Assembly: GCA_009779915.1 (NCBI GenBank)
Contig: WRBA01000006.1
Coordinates: forward strand, 1-64,000
Direction: 5' to 3'
DNA: 64,000 nucleotides
Source of the DNA: Defluviitaleaceae bacterium
GTDB taxonomy: Bacteria; Bacillota; Clostridia; Lachnospirales; UBA5962
Shown here one piece after another: positions 53,355-63,844 of the stretch. Position 1 is the first letter of the stretch; the number at the start of each line of letters is the position of its first letter. A program made the translations under genes and the position numbers. The notes under the pieces are model-generated. The model had not been told where the DNA came from, ran no database searches, and worked only from the letters and a program-made list of their open reading frames with translations.

Positions 53355-54239
53355 ATGATTGAATTACCTGAGGTTCATGTTTTGGCTGAGCAAATTAATC
53401 AAACCCTTGAGGGAAAGACTATAAAAAATGTAACAGCGAATGCCAATCCTCATAGCTTTGCTTGGTTTTCGGGGGATCCTGCCGCTTATAACGGGATGTT
53501 GTCCGGCAAAAAAATAACAAAAGCAAATGTGGATATATATAACGAAAGTGTATTAGAAATAATTTGCGATGATATGCTTTTGAATATAACTACTCCCATA
53601 AAATATCATGCCCCCGGGGGAAAACTGCCTAAGTCCCATCAGTTACTCCTTGAATTTGCGGATGGTTCTCATATGAGCTGCACTGTGCAAATGTGGGGCG
53701 GTATGCTGTGTACCCCTCTTGCTGATAAAGGTGTTAAGGATACGTCCTGGTACTTTGTAAACCCTGATGCAGTAGCAAATTATAAGGAAAATGAGGAAAT
53801 TAAGAATAGGCTATTGCCAAGTCCCTTGAGTGATGCTTTTGATAAAGCTTATTGGAACAGCCTGATAGACAGTGTAAAACAAAATATGAGCGCAAAGGCT
53901 TTCCTTGCTACTGAGCAGCGTATACCGGGGCTTGGCAATGGGGTTTTACAGGATATTTTGTGGAATGCTAAAATCCACCCAAAAAGAAAGCTTGAAACAA
54001 TGACAAATGAGGATAAGGAGCGGCTTTTTAGCTGTGTAAAATCCACCCTTAAAGAAATGAAAGACAAAGGCGGGCGGGATACCGAAAAAGATTTATATGG
54101 TCAAAAAGGCGGCTATAATACTGTACTTTCTAAAAACACATTACTTAGCCCCTGCCCTGCTTGCGGCAGTAATTTAGTACGGCAGGCTTATATGGGAGGC
54201 AATATTTACTTTTGCCCGGGCTGTCAGCCTGTGCCATAA
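53355..54239 (+). CDS. Fpg/Nei-family DNA glycosylase-like protein lacking Pro2
   Basis: 294 aa. Begins MIELPEVHVLAEQI, where bifunctional Fpg/Nei enzymes have MPELPEVE; Glu3 is kept but the Pro2 nucleophile is Ile. The H2TH region (EQRIPGLGNGVLQDILWNAKIHPKRK, about 195-220) and the C-terminal zinc finger (CPACGSNLVRQAYMGGNIYFCPGC) are intact. Clostridia have a known branch with MIELPE starts; its chemistry may differ from the Schiff-base AP-lyase. AAGGAGG site. Placed in a WYL-controlled operon. Confidence 0.88.
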   Translation: MIELPEVHVLAEQINQTLEGKTIKNVTANANPHSFAWFSGDPAAYNGMLSGKKITKANVDIYNESVLEIICDDMLLNITTPIKYHAPGGKLPKSHQLLLEFADGSHMSCTVQMWGGMLCTPLADKGVKDTSWYFVNPDAVANYKENEEIKNRLLPSPLSDAFDKAYWNSLIDSVKQNMSAKAFLATEQRIPGLGNGVLQDILWNAKIHPKRKLETMTNEDKERLFSCVKSTLKEMKDKGGRDTEKDLYGQKGGYNTVLSKNTLLSPCPACGSNLVRQAYMGGNIYFCPGCQPVP

Positions 54240-54258
54240 ATTAAGTGGTTGAAATAGG

Positions 54259-54379
54259 GTCGCAGCGAAATTAGAATTTTGCTCGTAATTCGTTATTGCG
54301 ACCTCCTAACACGCTTTGCGTCTAACACGCTTTGCGTGTTGCCCTCGCAATGACGGTGCGAACGCTAATTTCGCTACAA
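54259..54379. repeat. family E inverted-repeat element after the glycosylase gene
   Basis: The left arm has GTCGCAGCGAAATTAG and CGTTATTGCGA; the right arm TCGCAATGACGGTGCGAACGCT and AATTTCGCTAC is nearly the exact reverse of 19437-19472. In the middle is a tandem of CTAACACGCTTTGCGT, shared with 129-204. Confidence 0.75.
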
Positions 54380-54428
54380 GCCTAATGACGAGCAGAAAAG
54401 TTAATTTCACTACAACTCAACTAAAGAG

Positions 54429-55427
54429 CTATGTCCCATATTTCACAATCAAAGTCTCCAAAGCCAGCTTATCTCCTATACGTCCGGTTTTTATGCCAAC
54501 ATCTGCCTCCAGGCAGTCCTTTATTGCTTGTATAAGGGTACTTTCCGTAAAATTAGCGGCTTGCTTCATACACTCCCTTATGGCGAAAGGAGGTACACTA
54601 AGGGCGGCGGCTATTTCCGATTGAGATTTGCCTTTCATTTGGCTGCATCCCAATATCAGGCGAAACTGCCGTGCTATAAGGCTTAATACCATAATGGGAG
54701 ATTCTTTCGCGTCCATAAGATTTTCGAATATTTTAAGGGCCTTGGCCGCATTTTTTGCGGCAAGGGCGTCAATGAGCCCAAAAACCCGCAGTTCGAGCCC
54801 TTTTGTACATATTTTATCTATATCTGCCTCGGCGGCTGCTTTTTTATCTGAGCAATAGGCAGCAAGTTTTGTCATTTCCTGGGAAATGTTTTCCATACTG
54901 CCTCCAATAGCTCTGATTAAATACAATGCCCCTTGCTTTTCGAGTGCTATCCCCTGACTTTTCATCTCCCTGACAATCCAAGCGGCAAGATCACTCTCTG
55001 CAGGTCTTTCAAAATCTATAGCTTGCCCTACTTGGGCAAGGGTTTTATATAGGGCATTTCTTTTATCCACATTATCCTCTATAAATAAAATAATGCTGCT
55101 TTCAGGCAAATCCTTAAGCCCTGCAGCCATAGTCTGGGAGTCCTCCTTTCGCCCTGCAGCGAAAAGCCCGCTGTTTTTTACAATTACAAGTCTGTATTCG
55201 GAGAAAAAGGGCATAGTCTCAAGTGCCGCTAAAATATTTGAAACACTTTCCTTCTCCCAAAACACATCTGTATTCATAGAAGCTTCCCCTTGAGAGGCAA
55301 TAAAATCTTTCATCTTATTTTCGTAAAGGTTTATAAGATATTTCTCCTCGCCAAAAAACAGATAACAATTTGATAAATTGCCATCCGCAAGGTTTTTAGC
55401 CAGTTTCTTCATAGGGGACTCTTTCAT
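54429..55427 (-). CDS. holA: DNA polymerase III delta subunit
   Basis: 332 aa. Opens with LSNCYLFFGEEKYLINLYENKMK, the HolA signature near the Walker-A-like site, then the three-domain AAA+ layout with a C-terminal collar. It loads the sliding clamp with DnaX. Its ATG overlaps the comEC stop (TAATG). A GGAGGG site is 11 nt upstream. Close association with comEC is normal in Firmicutes. Confidence 0.93.
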   Translation of the reverse strand: MKESPMKKLAKNLADGNLSNCYLFFGEEKYLINLYENKMKDFIASQGEASMNTDVFWEKESVSNILAALETMPFFSEYRLVIVKNSGLFAAGRKEDSQTMAAGLKDLPESSIILFIEDNVDKRNALYKTLAQVGQAIDFERPAESDLAAWIVREMKSQGIALEKQGALYLIRAIGGSMENISQEMTKLAAYCSDKKAAAEADIDKICTKGLELRVFGLIDALAAKNAAKALKIFENLMDAKESPIMVLSLIARQFRLILGCSQMKGKSQSEIAAALSVPPFAIRECMKQAANFTESTLIQAIKDCLEADVGIKTGRIGDKLALETLIVKYGT

Positions 55428-57796
55428 TATGGACTTGACCCTCCAAGCATAGTAGTTATACGGTTATCATTAAGATTTATTGTAATTGCGCCATGAGTAT
55501 GGGTTGAGTAAAAAAGGACACCCCTGTCATACAAGCGTGATGTAACTGTTGGATGAGGATGACCGAAAACATTGTGCATCCCAACACCTGCGATTGCAAC
55601 ATTTGGCATTGTGGCGTCTAAGAACGCATCACCTGTGGAAAACCTTGATCCATGATGAGCTAATTTCAATATATCAATATCTAAATGAGAAAAGTGCCGG
55701 ATAAGCCGCTCCTCGGTAGGCAGCCCAATGTCACCTGTAAACATAACTCTTTGTCCCATATCAACATAAAGGACAAGTGAAGCTTCGTTAGTGTTTTCAT
55801 AAATTACATTTTCCGAAGGGGAGAGGACTAGGAAAGAAATACCTTCCGGCGACTCGAAAAAGTCACCTGCCCGTAAATATACCACTTCAACGTCGTTTTC
55901 CATTGCCGTATTTATAAGCATTTGATAAACCAGATAACTTCTATCCGTAAGAATTGGCAAATAAAGCCTGGCAACCTCCATAAACTCAAGCAGCTCCACT
56001 GCGCCAAAGGCGTGGTCCAAATGTAGATGGCTTACAAATACACCGTCAATACGGCTGATACCTCTACGCTCTAAATAAGGGATGATAACTCTTGCGCCTG
56101 TATTTCTGCCAACTTCGCGGATAGGCTGGTCACTGCTGTGCCAGCCGCCTGCGTCTATAATAAAAACTTCACCATACCGCTCGATTACAACGGCATCCCC
56201 TTGTCCTACGTCAAGTTTTATCATAATAGGCACTCTTGGTAAAAGGGAGTAAATGCCGAAAACTAAAATCCAAATACTAAATGCCGTAATTGCAAATTTA
56301 ACCTTGATTTTTACCTTAGCATCACTTGCAGACAAATACCACAGCCCAACTAAAGCCCCTAAAAAGCTTATGGCAAATAAATAATGTGGCGTAGCTCTTA
56401 AAATCCGTGAAAAAGGCAAACCAATTACAAAAAGGCTGACATTTTCATAAAAAGCAAGTAAAAAGTAGATAAGACCTGACAATAACCCTCCTGCCGGGCT
56501 GAAGATAAGCCCTAAAAGCCCCATAATAAAGCCTGGGACAATAATAAACGAAAGGAGCGGCAAAATAACCATATTAACAAATATTTGATAAGGCAGTATA
56601 TGGTTAAAATGATATATCTGCACCGGAATGGTTGAGACAAAAACGATTAAAGAGGCAGCGAAAAGTTCCATAAACCACAATAAGGGACCTTTTTCTATCT
56701 CGGTTTTTTTCTTAAAATTCCAAACAATAGGATTTAGGAAAAAGCCAAGTCCTAAAACCGCTGAAAATGAGTATTGAAAGCCAACATCAAAAACCCATCT
56801 CGGCTCATAGAAAAGCATAATAAGTCCCGCAAGGGAAGCTGATGACACCAAGTCCGGCTCTTTTTGGAAAAACTTGGAAAATAATAAAATAGCAATCATC
56901 AACACAGCCCGCACTGTGGAAGTGGAAGCACCTGTAAATATAGCAAAAACACATAAGAAACCTAGAGTGGCAAAAGCAGCAGCCTTTGTCGATACAAACC
57001 TGCGAAGGAGCCGGTCAGCAAACAGCCCCATTATGGAAATATGCATACCTGAAATTACAAGTACATGATATATACCGCTGTCTCTGTAAAGTTCCCTTAC
57101 ATAATCCGTAAGCCCTGAGCGGTCTCCCGTAACCATTGCCGAGATTATACCTGCCTTATCATAAGGCAGCCACTGATAATATATGGCTGTTATGTTATCC
57201 CTAAAACCACGTAAGGCGGAAAGAAAAGTGGTGCCCCTTCCGATTACACTATGATATACTATACGCATTGTATAATCGTAGCCTCTGGCACCTAAGTGGT
57301 GCAGCTCATTAAAACCTCCCGGATTACGTGGAGGCTGGAGTTTGTGCAGGGTACCTACAAAGGATACGCGGCTTCCGGGTGTTATTATAAGCTCATCTCT
57401 ATCGGCAGGGGTTGCAGCTCGGATTTTTAGCCGCTCGTAATAAACTTCCCCGCCGGCGGTAATGCTCTCGGTAAAGATTGTAAGCCTTTGCATACCTGTG
57501 GTAGTAAAAGTAACATCATGAACCAAGCCCACAACCGTAACAGGACCGCCTCGTGAGGCAATTTCATCAACGGCACTGCTTTGGGGTAGAGCCACGCTGT
57601 AAGCAAGAACCATCCCCATAATAGGGAAGGCGAAAAACAGCCAAGCAAATCTGCTTTTATACATTGTACGGATTTTGACAGAAGCTAAAAACATCACCGC
57701 AAAAATGCCGGCACGTATAAGAAAACTATCTGTCATAGAGGCAGATAATATACCAATAACAAATAAAACAAAGCAAATGAATACAGGTCTTTTCAT
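55427..57796 (-). CDS. comEC: ComEC/Rec2 DNA-uptake channel
   Basis: 789 aa. An N-terminal OB-like DUF4131 region (about 60-180), the Competence membrane domain with about ten helices (VISGMHISIMGLF near 235-250), and a C-terminal metallo-beta-lactamase domain (HLHLDHAFGA, about 575-584; KLAHHGS near 695). It carries single-stranded DNA across the membrane in natural transformation. Its ATG overlaps a 30-codon leader ORF. Confidence 0.94.
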   Translation of the reverse strand: MKRPVFICFVLFVIGILSASMTDSFLIRAGIFAVMFLASVKIRTMYKSRFAWLFFAFPIMGMVLAYSVALPQSSAVDEIASRGGPVTVVGLVHDVTFTTTGMQRLTIFTESITAGGEVYYERLKIRAATPADRDELIITPGSRVSFVGTLHKLQPPRNPGGFNELHHLGARGYDYTMRIVYHSVIGRGTTFLSALRGFRDNITAIYYQWLPYDKAGIISAMVTGDRSGLTDYVRELYRDSGIYHVLVISGMHISIMGLFADRLLRRFVSTKAAAFATLGFLCVFAIFTGASTSTVRAVLMIAILLFSKFFQKEPDLVSSASLAGLIMLFYEPRWVFDVGFQYSFSAVLGLGFFLNPIVWNFKKKTEIEKGPLLWFMELFAASLIVFVSTIPVQIYHFNHILPYQIFVNMVILPLLSFIIVPGFIMGLLGLIFSPAGGLLSGLIYFLLAFYENVSLFVIGLPFSRILRATPHYLFAISFLGALVGLWYLSASDAKVKIKVKFAITAFSIWILVFGIYSLLPRVPIMIKLDVGQGDAVVIERYGEVFIIDAGGWHSSDQPIREVGRNTGARVIIPYLERRGISRIDGVFVSHLHLDHAFGAVELLEFMEVARLYLPILTDRSYLVYQMLINTAMENDVEVVYLRAGDFFESPEGISFLVLSPSENVIYENTNEASLVLYVDMGQRVMFTGDIGLPTEERLIRHFSHLDIDILKLAHHGSRFSTGDAFLDATMPNVAIAGVGMHNVFGHPHPTVTSRLYDRGVLFYSTHTHGAITINLNDNRITTMLGGSSP

Positions 57797-57885
57797 AGGC
57801 TATCACAGATTTCACTTGGTTTCAAGAGTTTGTCGTAAGTTGTGTCTAATGTCCATTTAATGCCGCTGATTTTTTGTTCATTCAT
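57793..57885 (-). CDS. 30-residue leader ORF coupled to comEC
   Basis: ATG at 57883-57885 with AGGTGA 4 nt upstream; reads MNEQKISGIKWTLDTTYDKL then a short polar end, stopping in an ATGA overlap with comEC. A good ribosome site and exact overlap suggest a real small protein or translational regulator of comEC. No family is recognised; it could be the remnant of a longer gene. Confidence 0.5.
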   Translation of the reverse strand: MNEQKISGIKWTLDTTYDKLLKPSEICDSL

Positions 57886-57930
57886 AATCTCACCTGAAAA
57901 TCGCTACTGCCGCTTACCCTCGTACCCCTC

Positions 57931-57969
57931 CAAAAAATTGCTTCAACTTAGGTTATGCACTGTTGCAAA
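57931..57969. repeat. family A element, one end only
   Basis: Matches the right end of family A (GCTTCAACTTAGGTTATGCA and CTGTTGCAAA) at nearly every base. The other end is missing. It lies immediately after the stop codon of the shortened XRE gene. Confidence 0.75.
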
Positions 57970-57970
57970 T

Positions 57971-58129
57971 CTAATATTGCAATAGCTTACTTAATATTTC
58001 TGTTTTTACTATCTCATTTCTTCTCAGTCTTGTAAGCTGGGATTCGCTTATATTGTGTACATGAATCAAGTTGTGTTGGGAGACACTCTTTTCTTCCATG
58101 GTTTTCCAAAGTTTGTCAAAGACTATCAT
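57971..58129 (-). pseudogene. truncated XRE-type regulator gene
   Basis: 52 codons. MIVFDKLWKTMEEKSVSQHN and ISESQLTRLRRNEIV match small Cro/C1-type regulators that begin M-I-x-Y/F-D-K-L-W and are generally about 65-75 residues. The last turn (…CNALDCTLEDI in relatives) is missing: the frame stops right at the family A repeat end. AAGGG ribosome site present. It is probably a broken or shortened protein next to the restriction-modification pair. Confidence 0.6.
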
Positions 58130-58239
58130 AGTTTTACCCTTGCCTTATAGTGCTTTTTTTACATTATTGCAATGATAAGCAAAACAATGCATTGGTTATA
58201 TATAGCCAATGGGTGCTTGTTAATACAGCTAATTAAATC

Positions 58240-59019
58240 TTATTTAAAGCCAAGATACGAAGAAAATCCAAGCATATATAATGCAAGCGCAAAAGAACCG
58301 CACTTTTGCTCGGCCATATCCTTCAGCTCATCAATAACGCTGTCATTTGGTGCAACAGATACAGAATCAGCAACCACATTTTCAATAACCTCTGGCAGTG
58401 CCATACATATTTGATAAAATGCATCTTCTTGCCCTGTTACAAGAGCATAGAATTTATCAATACTTACACGGCGTATACGTTTATGTTTCTTTTGCTGCCC
58501 GTCAACAGAAACCGTCCATGGAATATTTTGGGAATCTTTTGCAATAACTTCAACAAGAAAACAAGCACAGTCATCATCATTAAGAAGCTGTGACTGCATT
58601 TTAATATAAGTTTTGCCTGAAGAAGCCGCATTCATTGTATTATGTTTATTCTTCATTTCAATAAAAACGCGGCTTACTTTATCGCTGTCTGAAATATAGA
58701 TACCATCATCCTTTGAAAAAACAACATCCCAGCCGTTTGAAGGTACTTTACAATTTGCCATATAGTTGAAAATCCGCTGATGAAAATAGCCTATATCGTT
58801 ATTATTTGATTTATCACGTTGACGGAAAATTTCGTTTTTAACTATTTCTTCCCATGAAAATTTATAGACTGTTTTATCAAATATCAGCTTTATAGGGTCT
58901 ATAGTATTTTTATTAAATTTTTTTAAGTTAAAAGGCTCTAATTTTTCACCATAGTTTTTAATTGTTGCTTCAATATGCTTCTGAAAATCTTCTTTTGAAA
59001 TGAATGATAAAGGTCGCAT
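58240..59019 (-). CDS. type II restriction endonuclease, Eco47II family
   Basis: 259 aa. SFISKEDFQKHIEATI at the start, FNYMANCKVPSNGWDVVF in the centre and VFIEMKNKHNTMNAASSGKTYIKMQSQL (a catalytic E-x-K pair within EMKNKHNTMN) match the Eco47II group, which cuts GGNCC. The ATG overlaps the methylase stop in TAATG. The specificity is inferred from the family only. The 110 bp after the stop has a small CATTGG-CCAATG hairpin. Confidence 0.82.
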   Translation of the reverse strand: MRPLSFISKEDFQKHIEATIKNYGEKLEPFNLKKFNKNTIDPIKLIFDKTVYKFSWEEIVKNEIFRQRDKSNNNDIGYFHQRIFNYMANCKVPSNGWDVVFSKDDGIYISDSDKVSRVFIEMKNKHNTMNAASSGKTYIKMQSQLLNDDDCACFLVEVIAKDSQNIPWTVSVDGQQKKHKRIRRVSIDKFYALVTGQEDAFYQICMALPEVIENVVADSVSVAPNDSVIDELKDMAEQKCGSFALALYMLGFSSYLGFK

Positions 59020-60101
59020 TATATTTTATCCAGTCCTTCATATATTTTTTTTGCAACCTCAAAAGCAAGATTAACGGGAACAGCGTTACCTATTTGTTTA
59101 TACTGCGTCCCTACACTGCCCATAAATTCCCAGTCATCAGGAAAACATTGTATACGCGCATTTTCACGTATGGTGAAAGGACGCGCTTCTAAAGGATGGC
59201 AACGGTCGGTTTGTTTTTGGGATGGAGAAGTTAAAACGGCTAGAGATGGCTCATCTAAACTAAGCCGCCTGAGTATTCCAGTACGTCCGCCTCCCATATG
59301 CCAACAACTTTTCATATACTCTTTTGCAATATCTTCCGGTATATCGCGCCAATAGCCGCCAGGGGGAACAAGTTCAAAAATTTTACGCTTATGATCGGCG
59401 TATTGCGAGCCTGCGCTTGGGGGTACATTGCTTAAAATATCGCGCAAAACAGGTTTATATTCATGAGGTGTTGGGAAATCGATATGCATATTGCCTATAA
59501 GATCCTTACGAATACCAATCATAATAAGGCGCTCCCTTTTTTGAGCAACTCCATAATCCCATGCGTTAAGCAGTTCACTTTGAACCCTATATCCTTCTGA
59601 TGCAAAAATATCAAGAATAGTTTGGTATGTATACCCGCGGTCGTGGGTTAAAAGTCCGCGTACATTTTCAAATAAAAAAGTTTTTGGCTGTAATTTTTGC
59701 AAGAAAATAGCATAGTGGTAAAACAGCGTGCCTCTTGCATCCTCCAACCCTAGGCGTTTTCCCGCATAGGAGAAAGCTTGGCAAGGCGCACCACCAGACA
59801 ATAAGCCCAGCTTGCCTTTTTGTATGTTAAAAAAACCCTCTAAATCCAAATGGGAAATATTCGCAATATCATCATTTACGATATTCCATTTTGGACGGTT
59901 TGCTCTTAATGTGTTTGATGCATCCTTGTCAATCTCAACTAGCCCGATTGTATTAAACCCCGCTTTTTCAAGCCCTAAGGCTAAGCCTCCGGCTCCGGCA
60001 AAAAGCTCAATTGTTGTGAATTTCTTTGTCGAGACACTTAAAAGAGGAGCGTTTTCATACATTATATCATTATCGATTGAAGCTGCTTGTAATACTTCCA
60101 T
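59019..60101 (-). CDS. DNA (cytosine-5) methyltransferase of the restriction-modification pair
   Basis: 360 aa. Motif I FAGAGGLALGLEKAGF (34-49), motif IV GGAPCQAFSYAG with catalytic Cys107, motif VI ENVRG (145-149), motif VIII QKRERLIMIGIR, motif X QYKQIGNAVPVNLA. It methylates the site cut by the neighbouring enzyme, probably the GGNCC inner C. Methylase upstream of nuclease with overlap protects the host first. Confidence 0.93.
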   Translation of the reverse strand: MEVLQAASIDNDIMYENAPLLSVSTKKFTTIELFAGAGGLALGLEKAGFNTIGLVEIDKDASNTLRANRPKWNIVNDDIANISHLDLEGFFNIQKGKLGLLSGGAPCQAFSYAGKRLGLEDARGTLFYHYAIFLQKLQPKTFLFENVRGLLTHDRGYTYQTILDIFASEGYRVQSELLNAWDYGVAQKRERLIMIGIRKDLIGNMHIDFPTPHEYKPVLRDILSNVPPSAGSQYADHKRKIFELVPPGGYWRDIPEDIAKEYMKSCWHMGGGRTGILRRLSLDEPSLAVLTSPSQKQTDRCHPLEARPFTIRENARIQCFPDDWEFMGSVGTQYKQIGNAVPVNLAFEVAKKIYEGLDKI

Positions 60102-60258
60102 AATCCATATCCCTTTCCAAATACAAAACCTTAAAAACAGTATAGCATAAAAATATGGTAAATGCCATTTCTTCTAAAAGAATTTATAGATATTTCACAA
60201 CCGTTATGCTACAATGCATATATATAGTTATAATCAAACACAAATAAGGAGGCTATTT

Positions 60259-61302
60259 ATGAGAAAAATATTACTGCCGCTGGTTATGTCGGTTGTTATG
60301 ACCATTACCCTTCTGGCTCAGCCGGTTTTAGCCAGGATGCCCCAAATACCGGAGTCTTACGATTTCGATTTGCAAATGCGCCTTAATTTGGATATACAAG
60401 GTTCTGATATCGATTCGGAAGCCGAGGCTTTTCTTGCGTTTCTTAGGAATGTTGTTATAAATGCCAAAGGCACTGTGGTTATGGATAGGGAAAATTTCCT
60501 CGCCACTCATATGTATGCGGAGGTATCTATCCGTGCCGGGCTTTTCTACATACCTTTTAATATTTGGATGGATATGGATTTTACAGACGCGGAGAATATT
60601 GTTTACCTTATAATTGTGGAATTGCCGGAAATGCTTCAAGCCCTAATAGGTTTAAGTGACCCTGCCCTTGCCAGGCAGTTTTGGGTGATGGATTACGCAC
60701 CCTTGTTTGAGGAGTTTCCTGAATATATGGATATGATACGTAGTATGAACTCCACTTTTGATTTTTCGGCAATTATGGGTATGATGCCGGAGATGGAGGC
60801 AATAGAGGCAAATAAATACCGCACAAGCCTAAACGATGATGAGTTTAGCGAATACCTTATAAATATTATTGAAATAGGTATTGATACTGCTATAAATCAA
60901 GTGCTTGGCTCAATGGACGCAGAAGAGGCAGAGCTTATGACTGCCGAAATACATGAAGAACTTGAGGAGATAACTGACAGGTTATTTGCCCTTTTACGTA
61001 AAGTAACCTTTTTATCAGAGGATTGGATTAGTTATTATGTGTTAGATGAAAATGGATATGCCGTTTCCGAGGATACAAGCCTTAAATTGATTTTTGATAT
61101 TAGGGAATGGGCAGATGCCATATCTTATGTGTACCCAAATGCATTTAGACTGGGTTTCGGCGCGCCTGCACCTGATATTGTAGTAACTTTGGGCATTGAA
61201 TATACTATAACATACGAAAACATTAACACAGCCCAGCGGGTACCCCCAATGGCATTTACGCCAGACAATAGTGTGGATATTTTTGGTTTGTGGGGCTTTT
61301 AG
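60259..61302 (+). CDS. secreted protein of unknown function
   Basis: 347 aa. Signal peptide (about 1-26, VVMTITLLAQPVLA) then an acidic alpha/beta protein. It has Met-rich patches such as SAIMGMMPEMEAIEANKY near residue 175 and a Glu-rich helix near 225-245. No lipobox. No family is recognised. AAGGAGG site; an upstream in-frame ATG at 60214 lacks one. Confidence 0.7.
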   Translation: MRKILLPLVMSVVMTITLLAQPVLARMPQIPESYDFDLQMRLNLDIQGSDIDSEAEAFLAFLRNVVINAKGTVVMDRENFLATHMYAEVSIRAGLFYIPFNIWMDMDFTDAENIVYLIIVELPEMLQALIGLSDPALARQFWVMDYAPLFEEFPEYMDMIRSMNSTFDFSAIMGMMPEMEAIEANKYRTSLNDDEFSEYLINIIEIGIDTAINQVLGSMDAEEAELMTAEIHEELEEITDRLFALLRKVTFLSEDWISYYVLDENGYAVSEDTSLKLIFDIREWADAISYVYPNAFRLGFGAPAPDIVVTLGIEYTITYENINTAQRVPPMAFTPDNSVDIFGLWGF

Positions 61303-61604
61303 ACTCCTCGCAATAGAGTTGTAATGAAACGGCAATTTGGTCGTCATTGCGGAGCCGTAGGTGTGAACTTAAACTATATTCTAAACCTGTGGAAGTTTAA
61401 GTTTGCACTCGGTGCGAACTTAAACTAAATCTTAGCATAAAAAACCACATTGAACCATTGCGGTTTTTCATGCTTTATTGAAGTTTAAATTCGCACTTGG
61501 GGTCGCAATCTAAGACGTATTGCGTGATGAGACTGCGCTTTGCCCGAGTGATGAGACTTGAAAGTTTCCAAGGAAACGTTCAAGTCATGCATACCGTAAG
61601 CTGG
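61303..61604. repeat. hairpin-rich gap after the secreted protein
   Basis: AGTTTAAGTTTGCAC (61394-61408) and its near-complement at 61412-61426 form a 15-bp hairpin with one mismatch. CATAAAAAACC...GGTTTTTCATG (61435-61472) is a terminator-like hairpin for the plus-strand gene. CTTGAAAGTTTCC-AA-GGAAACGTTCAAG (61558-61586) is another. CGTCATTGCGGAG near 61342 is a family E end. No gene is seen. Confidence 0.55.
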
Positions 61605-61637
61605 AAAAAGTCTCCGCCGTTGGCGGAGACTTTTTCT
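61605..61637 (-). terminator. terminator of groES-groEL
   Basis: A perfect 15-bp stem (GAAAAAGTCTCCGCC and GGCGGAGACTTTTTC) with a 3-nt loop. On the minus strand a T run within the stem end would terminate transcription 18 bp after groEL. Confidence 0.85.
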
Positions 61638-61654
61638 AAAGGTCGATAGACCGT

Positions 61655-63274
<1,620 letters not shown>

Positions 63275-63315
63275 TTAATTTCATCCTCCTGGTTTTATTT
63301 ACCGATTAACTTAAG

Positions 63316-63648
<333 letters not shown>

Positions 63649-63675
63649 TTAGCACTCTTTTAAGTCGAGTGCTAA
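63649..63675. promoter_or_regulatory. CIRCE operator (HrcA-binding)
   Basis: Exact consensus TTAGCACTC-N9-GAGTGCTAA, 46 bp before groES. HrcA represses groES-groEL through this site; a TATAAT-like box follows on the upstream side (about 63690-63697). hrcA itself is not in the window. Confidence 0.97.
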
Positions 63676-63844
63676 CTACATTAAATATATTATATTTAAT
63701 GGGGAATCATGGCAAATCTTATATCAGCTTAAAAAATATAATTTTCGAAGAAATTTAGGAAATTAATTAAATTAACAAATGTTTTACTTGGAATATCTCT
63801 GATTTACTACGATTATCTGCAAAAAACGATATAACGACTTTAAA
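63676..63844. other. AT-rich gap between the groE promoter and the edge gene
   Basis: No coding region is seen. It should hold the groE promoter (minus strand) just upstream of CIRCE. Confidence 0.4.
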
